A stretch of DNA of 62,666 nt, taken from contig DTTX01000083.1 in the NCBI GenBank assembly GCA_012964435.1, positions 1-62,666 of the forward strand. Direction: 5' to 3'. Position 1 is the first letter of the stretch. Each line of letters begins with the position of its first letter. This DNA is from Mesonia sp. (GTDB lineage: Bacteria > Bacteroidota > Bacteroidia > Flavobacteriales > Flavobacteriaceae). This document shows, piece after piece, positions 1 through 7,961 of the stretch. The translations under genes and the position numbers were made by a program. Under the pieces are notes generated by a model. That model worked only from the letters and a program-made list of their open reading frames with translations. It did no database searches and was not told the origin of the DNA.

Positions 1-20
1 AACATTTCTAATTATTTTTT

Positions 21-254
21 TTGAGAATTTTGAAGTCTTTATTCATTTTAATCACACTGCTCCCATTATTAGTATATTTAATAGATGCAAAGTATGCGGG
101 CAATTATAAAAAAGGAATTAGATATATATTATTATTCATATTGCTTGGTATAATAAATGTAATTTTTCTGTATCTATTTAAACTTCTTTATGTAGTAATA
201 GTGCCTCTGTTTTTACTTTTTTATGTTGGAATCATATCAATTCAAAAAAAATAA
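21..254 (+). CDS. small multi-pass membrane protein, unknown function
   Basis: A 77-residue, strongly hydrophobic reading frame with about three membrane segments (residues 5-21, 35-52, 53-73) and a basic end (QKK). The only in-frame starts are TTG codons at 21 and 30; a stop at 9-11 rules out a longer N-terminus. It is followed after 6 bases by another small membrane ORF, then by a hairpin at 367-402. I do not recognise the family. Because the window begins just upstream, its promoter is not visible. It could be a chance AT-rich frame, but the pairing with the next small ORF and the shared terminator favour a real gene. Confidence 0.4.
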   Translation: MRILKSLFILITLLPLLVYLIDAKYAGNYKKGIRYILLFILLGIINVIFLYLFKLLYVVIVPLFLLFYVGIISIQKK

Positions 255-260
255 TTAGAA

Positions 261-365
261 ATGTTAGCTATTGGTAATTTTCAATTATTGCTGATCTTAT
301 TTGTATTAATAGTATTTATCGCCTTACCGATAGGAATAATTGTATACTTTAAGCGTAAGAAATAA
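261..365 (+). CDS. 34-residue single-pass membrane peptide
   Basis: ATG at 261 opens a 34-residue frame: a short polar start, one transmembrane helix (about residues 8-29, rich in L, I, V and F) and a positively charged tail ending KRKK. This is the usual layout of bacterial single-span small proteins with a cytoplasmic basic C-terminus. It begins 6 bases after the preceding small membrane ORF and stops immediately before the hairpin at 367-402, so the two probably share a transcript. Function unknown. Confidence 0.42.
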   Translation: MLAIGNFQLLLILFVLIVFIALPIGIIVYFKRKK

Positions 366-366
366 A

Positions 367-402
367 AAACGCCCCAAGATGTTTTAAGATCTTGAAGCGT
401 TT
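367..402. terminator. hairpin between convergent genes
   Basis: AAACGC (367-372) pairs with GCGTTT (397-402), with an inner CAAGAT/ATCTTG stem. It sits between the small + strand ORFs and the end of the - strand gene at 427, so it may terminate both. The U-tract is weak on both sides. Confidence 0.5.
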
Positions 403-426
403 AGAAACACAAATGAAAACCCAAGT

Positions 427-2292
427 TTAGTTCTTAATCAACTTAATTGTTTTAAATGATTGGTTAGTATTCAATTTTGCAAAATAAACTCCACTAGGTA
501 AATGTGATCCTGAAATTGTAAATTGTTTATTTCCTATTTTTTCTGTTAGAACCTTTTTACCCGTAATATCAAAAATCTCAGCTTGCTCTATAATTTTTTC
601 AGAAACAAAGTTCCAATTAGATGTTGATGGATTAGGGTAAACTGTCGTAATTATATTTGATTTTGTTTCTATTGATAAAGAGGCTTCTGTAGCAAAATAT
701 ACATTATCAATAAACACAGTACTTGCCCCTGCAGGATCACTTGAAATCACCAATTGATTAATATCGGTCATATCTGTCATCCCTGCATTCATAAAATCTG
801 ATAAAGGTATATCTAAACTTACCCATTCTCCTTGGTTTGGTGCAAAAGATAATTCTGCTTCTGTATCGCCATTAGCTCCTTGAAAACCATCACCTTTAAA
901 ATCTACTAGTTTCACTCTAAATGTATTGCTATTTGGTGTCCAAACATCCATATGAAAATACATCATCCCCGGGGTGGTTGCATCGATTGACGGATTAGTA
1001 GTTTCTGTACCATTAAAGTTTAAAGCTGTATATTTTTTAGTCGGATTACCTTCGATCATCACTTCTTCATAATTCGCAGCACTCCAGCCGGTATTCCAGG
1101 TATCAACATTTACATCTGTATATGGATCGCTAAATAATGATATAACATTTGCAGGATCTAATGTCGGAGTCGGTGCAGCCATCATCGGTTCGTCTTGTGG
1201 TGTAGATTCTGAAGAAAAATATACATTATCAATATAAACCGTACTCGCACCTGCCGGATCGCTAGAAATAACCATTTGGTTTATATCTGTCATATCTGTC
1301 ATGCCAGCATTCATAAAATCTGATAGAGGTATATCTAAACTGTTCCAAGAATTTGGTGTCAAGGCAAAACTTAGTTCAGCTTCAGTATCTCCATTAGCTC
1401 CTTGATAACCATCCCCTTTAAAATCTACTAATTTCACTCTAAATTCCGTACTGTTTGGAGACCAAACATCTAAATGAAAATTATTCATTCCCGGAGTGGT
1501 CACATCTATAGACGGATTAGTCGCTTCGATACCATTAAAATTTAAAATTGAATATTTTTTGGTAGGGTTACCTTCAATTGTAATTTCTTCATAATTTGCT
1601 GCACTCCAACCAGTATTCCAAGTATCAACGTTTATATTTGTGTATGGATCACTGAATAATGAAATAACATCTGCAGGATCTAATGTAGGTGTCGGAGCAG
1701 CCGTCATTGGCTCATCTTCTGTAGTAGCTTCACCTTCAGAAAAAGTAATATTATCAATATAAATAATATTATCTTGTTCTCTAGCAGTAAAATCTGGGAA
1801 AATCACTATCTGATCTACGTTAGTAGCGTTTGGAGAACCTATTCTAGATGAATAATCGATTGTAATTTCTTCCCATTGATTTACTAACGTATTTGCTACT
1901 TTAATTTCAGGATCGGCAGCACCGGATGGTGTAACAAGCTTAATTCCTATATCGCTAATAGTTGTTTTCCAAACCATAATTTTTATCACACTATTATCTT
2001 CGGTGATAGAAAATGTACCTATATCTGCCCCGTGTAAAGATTCTGTTCCTGCATAAGCTTGCCCGGCTTGTAAAGCGGTAAATTTCATCACTGTAGAAGA
2101 AGTATTTATCCCAGATTGATCCGGATTAGAAATAATTTCTACCGAAGGGTTAGTATCGTTCTCGAAAACTGTCCAAGTCCACTCTGCTCCGTTACCGCCC
2201 ATTTCGAAGTCTATAGGAGCATTTTGCGCTACCGCCCGTAACCCAAAAATAGATAATAGACCCATAAAAACTTGAGTAATTGTTTTTCTCAT
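427..2292 (-). CDS. secreted T9SS-sorted protein with duplicated beta-sandwich-like domain
   Basis: 621 residues. An N-terminal signal peptide (cleavage near AVAQ, residue 23) is followed by a first domain of about 25-185 that ends in an IYIDNITF motif. Two almost identical domains follow (about 193-362 and 367-536, roughly 84% identical by eye), each starting DEPM.AAPTPTLDP and ending in (Y/F)IDNVYF. The last 75 residues carry YPNPS, the DITGKK segment and the (S)GVYFAKL...IKLIKN ending typical of the type A sorting domain of the type IX secretion system. The domain layout resembles carbohydrate-binding modules next to laminarin and other beta-glucan utilisation genes in marine flavobacteria, but no glycoside hydrolase or SusCD pair lies here, so a glycan-binding role is inference. 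No enzyme motif is seen. It is monocistronic, with a hairpin (367-402) downstream. Confidence 0.85.
   Translation of the reverse strand: MRKTITQVFMGLLSIFGLRAVAQNAPIDFEMGGNGAEWTWTVFENDTNPSVEIISNPDQSGINTSSTVMKFTALQAGQAYAGTESLHGADIGTFSITEDNSVIKIMVWKTTISDIGIKLVTPSGAADPEIKVANTLVNQWEEITIDYSSRIGSPNATNVDQIVIFPDFTAREQDNIIYIDNITFSEGEATTEDEPMTAAPTPTLDPADVISLFSDPYTNINVDTWNTGWSAANYEEITIEGNPTKKYSILNFNGIEATNPSIDVTTPGMNNFHLDVWSPNSTEFRVKLVDFKGDGYQGANGDTEAELSFALTPNSWNSLDIPLSDFMNAGMTDMTDINQMVISSDPAGASTVYIDNVYFSSESTPQDEPMMAAPTPTLDPANVISLFSDPYTDVNVDTWNTGWSAANYEEVMIEGNPTKKYTALNFNGTETTNPSIDATTPGMMYFHMDVWTPNSNTFRVKLVDFKGDGFQGANGDTEAELSFAPNQGEWVSLDIPLSDFMNAGMTDMTDINQLVISSDPAGASTVFIDNVYFATEASLSIETKSNIITTVYPNPSTSNWNFVSEKIIEQAEIFDITGKKVLTEKIGNKQFTISGSHLPSGVYFAKLNTNQSFKTIKLIKN
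685..1716 (-). repeat. tandem 522-base in-gene duplication
   Basis: Two copies of the same coding unit (1207-1716 and 685-1194), each about 170 codons, lie head to tail in the T9SS-sorted protein, offset by 174 codons. About 84% of residues match by eye, with most substitutions conservative (I/V, S/T, Y/F). The linkers (TTEDEPM, STPQDEPM) are also similar, so the linker was duplicated with the domain. Confidence 0.85.
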
Positions 2293-2670
2293 AAATAAAA
2301 TGTTTAAAATTAGATTAATTTGAATTTCGTAATTTAATAATAGTTATATTATCAATTATGTAAATATAAGGACTAATAATTATTTAAAATTCAATAAAAA
2401 AATTATTTAATAAGAATTTCTAACCTTTACAATTACTCAATTTATACCTATACAAAAACTATACAGGATAATTTCAAAAAACTGATTTTCAAATAATTAA
2501 ATATTATTTTGATTTTTAACTTAAATTACTTTTGCATATATAATCGAAAACGATTGCGTATTTTAATTTTATTATTAAAATAAATTAATGATTTATAGGT
2601 TATAAATACTATGAATATAAATTGGCATCAAAATTGGTATTCGATATATGAACACTTAAAACTTAGAATT
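2293..2670. other. 378-base AT-rich divergent intergenic region
   Basis: Separates the T9SS protein (-) from the EF-hand gene (+). No tRNA, riboswitch or further ORF is apparent. The one feature I can support is the candidate + strand promoter around 2509-2534. Confidence 0.5.
2509..2534 (+). promoter_or_regulatory. candidate Bacteroidota promoter for the EF-hand gene
   Basis: TTG (2509-2511) followed after 15 bases by TACTTTTG (2527-2534), an exact match to the TAnnTTTG -7 element. The spacing is slightly short. It would give a 5' leader of about 130 bases. Confidence 0.4.
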
Positions 2671-3174
2671 ATGAAAAAAATCATGTTTGTATTAGGAATC
2701 TCTTTAGTAGCGACTGCAACCACTTTTGCTCAAGAGGAAAAGAAATCGAAATTACCGGCAGATCGGTTTATCGAGAAATTAGATACCAATAAAGATCATA
2801 AGCTATCTAAAGAAGAATTAAAAGATCATAAACGTATGGCTGCAAAATTCGAGGAAATAGATACTAATAATGATAATTTTATATCTGAAGATGAAGTTAC
2901 TTCGGTATTAAAGAAAAAGAGAAAAATGAGTGCTAAGCATCATCGTGAAATGGCACAAAAACGCCACGAAAAAGTTAGATCTACACTTAGTGAGATCGAC
3001 ACCAATAACGATAAGCAAATTAGCAAGGCCGAGGCAGAGAAATCGAATAGAAAGCGTTTAGTTGAAAATTTTGATAAAATTGATACTAACAACGACGGTT
3101 TAATTACGCAAGAAGAAATGAAAGCCGTAAGAGCAAAATTCAAAGAAAGAGAATTAAAAAAACGTAAATCTTAA
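2671..3174 (+). CDS. secreted four-EF-hand calcium-binding protein
   Basis: Starting at ATG 2671 gives 167 residues with a clean signal peptide (MKKIMFVLGISLVATATTFA, then QEE). An in-frame ATG at 2611 would add 20 residues ahead of the signal peptide and is rejected. Four canonical 12-residue EF-hand loops can be read: DTNKDHKLSKEE, DTNNDNFISEDE, DTNNDKQISKAE and DTNNDGLITQEE. Each has acidic or amide residues at positions 1, 3 and 5 and Glu at 12. The spacers are very basic (Lys/Arg), which is unusual for a calmodulin-like protein. It is probably periplasmic or exported; calcium buffering or sensing is inferred from the loops. Followed by a strong terminator. Confidence 0.9.
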   Translation: MKKIMFVLGISLVATATTFAQEEKKSKLPADRFIEKLDTNKDHKLSKEELKDHKRMAAKFEEIDTNNDNFISEDEVTSVLKKKRKMSAKHHREMAQKRHEKVRSTLSEIDTNNDKQISKAEAEKSNRKRLVENFDKIDTNNDGLITQEEMKAVRAKFKERELKKRKS

Positions 3175-3193
3175 TTGAAGATTTTATAAATAG

Positions 3194-3223
3194 AAAAAGC
3201 GAGTTTAAAACTCGCTTTTTTTT
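3194..3223. terminator. bidirectional intrinsic terminator
   Basis: AAAAAGCGAGTT pairs with AACTCGCTTTTT around a 3-base loop, with A and T tracts on both sides. It lies between the convergent EF-hand and OYE genes. Confidence 0.85.
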
Positions 3224-3245
3224 GTGGGGTAATTAAACTGAATTA

Positions 3246-4352
3246 TTATTCAGTTTTCTTTTCATAATCTAAATAGCCTTTTTTACCGGGAACGTAGAAT
3301 GTATCTTCATCCCAATCACTTAAAGCTACGCCTTGCTCAAAGCGTTCTACCAGATCTGGATTAGAGATATAAGGCTTTCCATATGCAACTAGATCGGCAT
3401 CACCATCTTCGATTACTTTATTTCCTTTCTCTTGATCAAAATTTGTATTGATAATTAAGTTACCCTTATAAATTGGACGATAATGTTTAGCAATTTCTGT
3501 TACTGCATAAGGAATATCTGATACGTCTGTAAATGGTTCAGATAAATGCAAATAAGCTAGATCATATTCGTTTAATTTATTCACGATATAATCGAAAGTA
3601 GGTATGGTTTCTTCATCCATTTTCATCCCAAAAACTCCATCTAAAGAAGGATTTAAGCGTAAACCTATTTTATGTTCTGGGATCACTTGTTTTACTTCAT
3701 CTAAAACTTCAAATAAAAATTTTGCTCGGTTCTCAATGCTTCCTCCGTATTCATCTTGTCTTTTGTTGGATGTTCCGTTGAAGAATTGATGAAATAAATA
3801 TCCGTTGGAAGAATGAATTTCTATTCCGTCGAAACCTGCTTCAACTGCATTTTTAGCGGCATTCTTAAAATCCTGAACGGTTCTTTTTATATCTTCTACA
3901 GTCATTTCTTTTGGAGTAACTGTATCTTTAAAACCTTCGTAAGTATACGATTGTGATTCCGGATTTATTGCGGAAGGCGCCAATGGTTTCTCTCCATTAT
4001 GAAAATCTGGATGCGAAATTCTACCTACGTGCCAAAGCTGTATAAAGATTCTTCCATCAGCTTCGTGAATAATATCGGTAACCTTTTTCCAAGCGCTTAC
4101 TTGTTCTTTGGTATGTATTCCGGGAGTATTTACATATCCTACGGCTTCTGTAGAAACTTGAGATCCTTCAGAAATAATTAATCCTGCCGATGCTCTTTGT
4201 TTATAATATTCTCCGTGTAATTCTGTGGTGGGTAAATTTCCTTCGTTATCTGCTCTACTCCTCGTCATTGGTGCCATCACAACTCGATTTGGCAACTCTA
4301 ATCCGTTTAGATTAAACGACTTTAGTAAGGGTTGATTTTTATCTTTGCTCAT
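3246..4352 (-). CDS. Old Yellow Enzyme family alkene reductase (NemA-like)
   Basis: 368 residues, the usual length of FMN-dependent NAD(P)H:flavin oxidoreductases. Family landmarks are the N-terminal PNRVVMAPMTRSRA strand, RIFIQLWHVGR, and the substrate-binding H-S-S-N in FDGIEIHSSNGYLFHQF. The NGTSNKRQDEYGGSIENRAKF segment follows, with a C-terminal ADLVAYGKPYISNPDL phosphate-binding region. Such enzymes reduce activated C=C bonds or electrophiles; the physiological substrate cannot be told from sequence. It lies 78 bases downstream of a Crp-type regulator gene on the same strand. TATTTTTG on the - strand (4375-4368) could be its own -7 element, so it may be transcribed both with and without the upstream pair. 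Confidence 0.9.
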   Translation of the reverse strand: MSKDKNQPLLKSFNLNGLELPNRVVMAPMTRSRADNEGNLPTTELHGEYYKQRASAGLIISEGSQVSTEAVGYVNTPGIHTKEQVSAWKKVTDIIHEADGRIFIQLWHVGRISHPDFHNGEKPLAPSAINPESQSYTYEGFKDTVTPKEMTVEDIKRTVQDFKNAAKNAVEAGFDGIEIHSSNGYLFHQFFNGTSNKRQDEYGGSIENRAKFLFEVLDEVKQVIPEHKIGLRLNPSLDGVFGMKMDEETIPTFDYIVNKLNEYDLAYLHLSEPFTDVSDIPYAVTEIAKHYRPIYKGNLIINTNFDQEKGNKVIEDGDADLVAYGKPYISNPDLVERFEQGVALSDWDEDTFYVPGKKGYLDYEKKTE

Positions 4353-4430
4353 TGGTAATTTTTAGAGCAAAAATAGAATAGTTGTATTTCTTTTGAAATG
4401 ATGTAAGTTAGGCTTCGGCGTTAAAATATG

Positions 4431-5003
4431 TTAAACTAATTCTTTTCTAATTCTACTTAAACTTTCAGGTTTTAACCCTAAATAATTTGCAATTTGATAG
4501 TTGGCTAATCGTTTTTCTATGTCGGGATAATCTTTACAGAATTCTAAATACCTTTCTTTGGCAGATTTCTGAAGTGTTGAAAGTATTCGGCATCGAAGAG
4601 AGACAAAAGCTTTGGTGGTTTTAATTCTAAAAAAACGTTCAAACTGAGGAATACGCTGATACAATACCTCTAATACCTCTTTATTAATTCCTAATAATTT
4701 ACAATCTTCGATCGCTTCAATATAGAGTTTTGCCGGTACTTGATTAAAAAATGATTCAAAATCACTTATCCACCAATCCTCTACCGCAAACTGAAGAATG
4801 TGTTTATTTCCCAATTCATCTAAATAATAGGCTACCAAACAACCTTCAACTACATAAAATTCTTCGGTAACTATATCTCCCGGTTTTACTAAAAACGACT
4901 TTTTGGTTACAGTTTTTTCATTTAAGATACTTAAAAATTCATCTTGCTGATTTTTAGTCAGATCAATAATTTCTAAAACGTGCGAGAGTATTTTAGACTT
5001 CAT
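4431..5003 (-). CDS. Crp/Fnr-type transcriptional regulator
   Basis: 190 residues: an N-terminal cyclic-nucleotide-binding-like beta-barrel (about 25-115, with KPGDIVTEEFYVVEGCLVAYY) and a C-terminal winged helix (about 150-190, with RLANYQIANYLGLKPESLSRIRKEL, the typical HTH of Bacteroidota Crp/Fnr proteins). The residues that bind cAMP in true CRP are not evident, so the ligand is unknown. It starts 6 bases after the stop of the upstream esterase, so the two are co-transcribed. Control of the downstream OYE gene or of its own operon is inference from position. Confidence 0.88.
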   Translation of the reverse strand: MKSKILSHVLEIIDLTKNQQDEFLSILNEKTVTKKSFLVKPGDIVTEEFYVVEGCLVAYYLDELGNKHILQFAVEDWWISDFESFFNQVPAKLYIEAIEDCKLLGINKEVLEVLYQRIPQFERFFRIKTTKAFVSLRCRILSTLQKSAKERYLEFCKDYPDIEKRLANYQIANYLGLKPESLSRIRKELV

Positions 5004-5009
5004 TCTATT

Positions 5010-5936
5010 TTACTTTTGAATAAATCTGTAGGTTAACAACCAATTCTCCAATGCATTAGGCCATTGTGTGTGAGTGCCTTTTCTACCTAAACCAAAACCG
5101 TGACCGCCATCTTTATAAATATGCATCTCTGCTTCTACACCAAATTTTTTGAGTTGTAGGTAATAATTGATACTATTTTCTACAGGAACCGCTTGATCGT
5201 CTGTTGCATGAACTAAAAAAGTTGGTGGCGTGTTTGCATTTACTTGCGTTTCGTTAGAAAAATCTACAATTAATTTGGCAGAAGCATTTTCACCTAATAA
5301 AGCATTTTTAGAACCCTCGTGAGTAATACCTTTTTTCATAGAGATCACCGGATAAACTAAGATCGAAAAATCTGGTCGAGCACTTTCTTTAAATTCTTGA
5401 TCATAAACCTTATCATCGTAATGCGTGGCAATTGTAGAAGCTAAATGACCACCGGCAGAAAAACCTAAAACCCCTACTCTTTCAATTTCAATATTAAATT
5501 GTTTTGCTTTTGCCCTCACCATTCTAACGGCTCTTTGTATATCTTGTAACGGACCTATTTCTGTTTGCTTCATTGTTTGAGAAGTCGGCATTCTGTATTT
5601 TAAAACAAAAGCGTGAATACCTAAACCAGATAGCCATTCTGCAACTTTATAACCTTCTTTTTCCATCGCTAAATGCGTGTAGCCACCACCGGGGCAGATA
5701 ATTACAGCTGTTTTAGAAACATTTTTGGTTGGGATAAATGCGGTAAGCGTGGGTGTAGAAACTTGACTTACACTTCGCATTCTACCATTTTCTATTTCAG
5801 AATTTTCAATATAATCTTCATTCTCTATTGAATTTGGAATGGATTTTTGCCAGAGATCTACCGTAAAATTCTGAGCGTTTAGAGAAAATCCTAATAAAAC
5901 AAAAAAGGTTATTGTAAAGTATTTATAAAATTGCAT
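5010..5936 (-). CDS. exported alpha/beta-hydrolase (esterase, acetylxylan-esterase-like)
   Basis: 308 residues with a signal peptide (cleavage near NAQ, residue 22). The oxyanion segment VIICPGGGY (about 78-86), nucleophile G-F-S-A-G-G (Ser160), a candidate acid in HATDDQAVP (Asp246/247) and the catalytic His in DGGHGFGLG (His279) give a complete triad. The fold class matches the BD-FAE/AXE-type esterases that remove acyl groups from glycans or small esters; the true substrate is unknown. It is first in a - strand operon with the Crp/Fnr gene 6 bases downstream. No polysaccharide-utilisation genes lie nearby. Confidence 0.85.
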   Translation of the reverse strand: MQFYKYFTITFFVLLGFSLNAQNFTVDLWQKSIPNSIENEDYIENSEIENGRMRSVSQVSTPTLTAFIPTKNVSKTAVIICPGGGYTHLAMEKEGYKVAEWLSGLGIHAFVLKYRMPTSQTMKQTEIGPLQDIQRAVRMVRAKAKQFNIEIERVGVLGFSAGGHLASTIATHYDDKVYDQEFKESARPDFSILVYPVISMKKGITHEGSKNALLGENASAKLIVDFSNETQVNANTPPTFLVHATDDQAVPVENSINYYLQLKKFGVEAEMHIYKDGGHGFGLGRKGTHTQWPNALENWLLTYRFIQK

Positions 5937-6073
5937 ATCCTAAAAATTTAAAGCAAAATAAGATTTCTTTTTCAAAGCCATTTCAATTTTAGCTAGAAAT
6001 ACTTTCACAATGGTAAAATCTAGTTAAAGGTCTTTTGAATAATTTTTAAGTGAATTAAATTGAAAATAAAAAA

Positions 6074-6349
6074 ATGAAAAAACAAAAAGACACCTACAAT
6101 TCAGAAATTACCAAGCAAGAAAAAGAAATGCTAGACCAAGAAAATATTCATCAAGATGGTGGCGACGATGAAAATCTAGCTAACAGAAAAAAAGATGTTG
6201 ATTTTACAGGTAACGATCTTGATGTTCCCGGCAGTGAGAAAGCAAAAAAAGGAAATGGTCCTAACGGATTAAAAGATGAAGAAAATGACTTGTATAGCCA
6301 AGGAGGAAATAATAATGATCTAGAAGAAGATAAAAGTAGTAAAGGATAA
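6074..6349 (+). CDS. small highly charged protein with DLDVPGSE motif
   Basis: 91 residues, with no hydrophobic core, signal or membrane segment. It is rich in Lys, Asp, Glu, Asn and Gly and therefore probably disordered. Readable blocks are NRKKDVDF, NDLDVPGSEKAKKGNGPNG, DEENDLYSQGG and the acidic tail NNDLEEDKSSKG. From memory, short proteins with the same NRK..VDF / DLDVPGSE / YS.GG blocks occur throughout the Flavobacteriaceae as conserved hypotheticals. A hydrophilin-like stress role is only a guess. ATG at 6074 is preceded by an A-rich stretch and no Shine-Dalgarno. It stands alone between the divergent esterase and the Pel-like operon. Confidence 0.75.
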   Translation: MKKQKDTYNSEITKQEKEMLDQENIHQDGGDDENLANRKKDVDFTGNDLDVPGSEKAKKGNGPNGLKDEENDLYSQGGNNNDLEEDKSSKG

Positions 6350-6467
6350 TTGATTCATATTGAATTAATTAAACTTATAAGGATTTCAAGAATTGAAAAT
6401 TCACTTATAATCAATGAAGTAATATTTTATTCAATTTCGTATTTTCGGAAATTCAAACTTTTACTGA

Positions 6468-7961
6468 ATGCCTAAAATTAAAGTGATGTTGATTACCGAA
6501 GGAACTTACCCGTTTAATGGCGGCGGAGTTTCTACTTGGGCACATATACTTTGTAATCAGGTAAATAACGCAGACTTCACCCTATACTCTATTAATGCTT
6601 TTTTTGAAGAAAAATCGAAATACGAGTTAAGTGATCACGTAGAAAAAGTAATACAAGTACCACTCTGGACTCCCGATGAACCTTATGATTATATAAGTTA
6701 CGGAGAAGAATACTATAAAACCGTAGGAAGAAAAGAATGGACTACTGAAAAGTGCATCAAAGAAAAATTTGTGCCTTTATTTGAAGAACTTTTGCAAATG
6801 ATTTACGATGAAAATCAAAATATGCAAAAGTTAGATTATCTATTTAAGCAGATTTGGCTGTATTTTGAAGATTACGATTATAAAGAAACCATGCGTAACG
6901 TACACGTTTGGGATACTTATGTAAAAATTGTTTCCGGTAATATTCAAAAGAAAAATAATCCATCGGCAGCCTTAATGGATATTACGGTAGGAATGCGATG
7001 GATCTACAGATTTTTAATTCCGTTAGCGATCGTAGATATTCCTAAAGTTGATATTTCTCACTTAACGTTGAGTGGTTTCCCGTTAATTCCTGCATTAATA
7101 GCCAATTACAAATACGGTACGCCAATTATGCTTACCGAACATGGCGTTTTTATTAGAGAACGATTATTAGCGATTAATAATTCTGAATATCCGTTTTTTT
7201 TGAAAAATATGCTTATCAAATTTTCAGAAACGATCTCTCGTTTAGTGTATTATAAATCTGAAGCGATCGTTTCTGTAAATCTTTTCAACAAAAAATGGGA
7301 AATTCTTTATGGAGCAAATCCAGATAAGATCAAAGTAATTTATAACGGAATCGATCACGAACTTTTTAAACCGCGTGAAAAACCAAAACATTTAGTTGGG
7401 ATACCAACTGTGGTTGCGGCCGCTAGAATTTTTGAACTCAAAGATATTTTAACAATGATCAGGTCTTGTGCCGTGGTAAAAGAAAAAATACCGAATGTAC
7501 AATACTTAATTTATGGAGATAATAACGCAGTACCCGAATATACTGCAGAGTGTGTTGCCTTGATCGAAGAATTAAAATTACAAGAGAATTTTAAATTAAT
7601 GGGGCCAAAATCTGATCCTCATCTTATTTTTCCCGAAGGTGATATTTCTATTTTAACGTCAATTTCAGAAGGTTTTCCCTACACGGTCTTAGAATCTATG
7701 GGATGTGGTATTCCTGTGGTTGCAACAGATGTTGGCGGAGTTAAAGAAGCATTAGATGAACATTCGGGTTTTGTATGTAAACCTAAAAATCATCAAGAAA
7801 TTGGAGAAAATGTTATAAAATTGCTTCAAAATGAAGAGTTGAGAAAATCGATGGGAATTAATGCCAGAAAACGAGTAGTAGATAACTTTACGCTTAAAAA
7901 TTTTATCGATCAATATGAAGAGGTTTACAACGCGGTAAGTAAAGTAGAAACTGTATCTTAA
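6468..7961 (+). CDS. pelF: PelF-like GT4 glycosyltransferase
   Basis: 497 residues, the length of PelF, the cytosolic UDP-sugar transferase that makes Pel exopolysaccharide. The N-terminal signature LITEGTYPFNGGGVSTWAH (residues 8-26) is the PelF/DUF3492 start, where a glycine-rich loop follows the Glu. The C-terminal half is a GT-B, family 4 domain with KVIYNGIDHELFKP and a donor-site E-x7-E block in SISEGFPYTVLESMGCG (about 400-408), then PVVATDVGGVKEAL. It opens a five-gene run; its stop and the next start overlap (TAATG at 7959-7963). No strong promoter is visible upstream (TATTTTCG at 6440-6447 is one mismatch off the -7 consensus). Family assignment is firm; that the product is Pel-like (GalNAc/GlcNAc) is inference from the neighbours. 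Confidence 0.88.
   Translation: MPKIKVMLITEGTYPFNGGGVSTWAHILCNQVNNADFTLYSINAFFEEKSKYELSDHVEKVIQVPLWTPDEPYDYISYGEEYYKTVGRKEWTTEKCIKEKFVPLFEELLQMIYDENQNMQKLDYLFKQIWLYFEDYDYKETMRNVHVWDTYVKIVSGNIQKKNNPSAALMDITVGMRWIYRFLIPLAIVDIPKVDISHLTLSGFPLIPALIANYKYGTPIMLTEHGVFIRERLLAINNSEYPFFLKNMLIKFSETISRLVYYKSEAIVSVNLFNKKWEILYGANPDKIKVIYNGIDHELFKPREKPKHLVGIPTVVAAARIFELKDILTMIRSCAVVKEKIPNVQYLIYGDNNAVPEYTAECVALIEELKLQENFKLMGPKSDPHLIFPEGDISILTSISEGFPYTVLESMGCGIPVVATDVGGVKEALDEHSGFVCKPKNHQEIGENVIKLLQNEELRKSMGINARKRVVDNFTLKNFIDQYEEVYNAVSKVETVS

Noticed and set aside
2611-2670. Upstream ATG for the EF-hand protein
   Set aside because: It would place 20 polar residues before an otherwise clean signal peptide.
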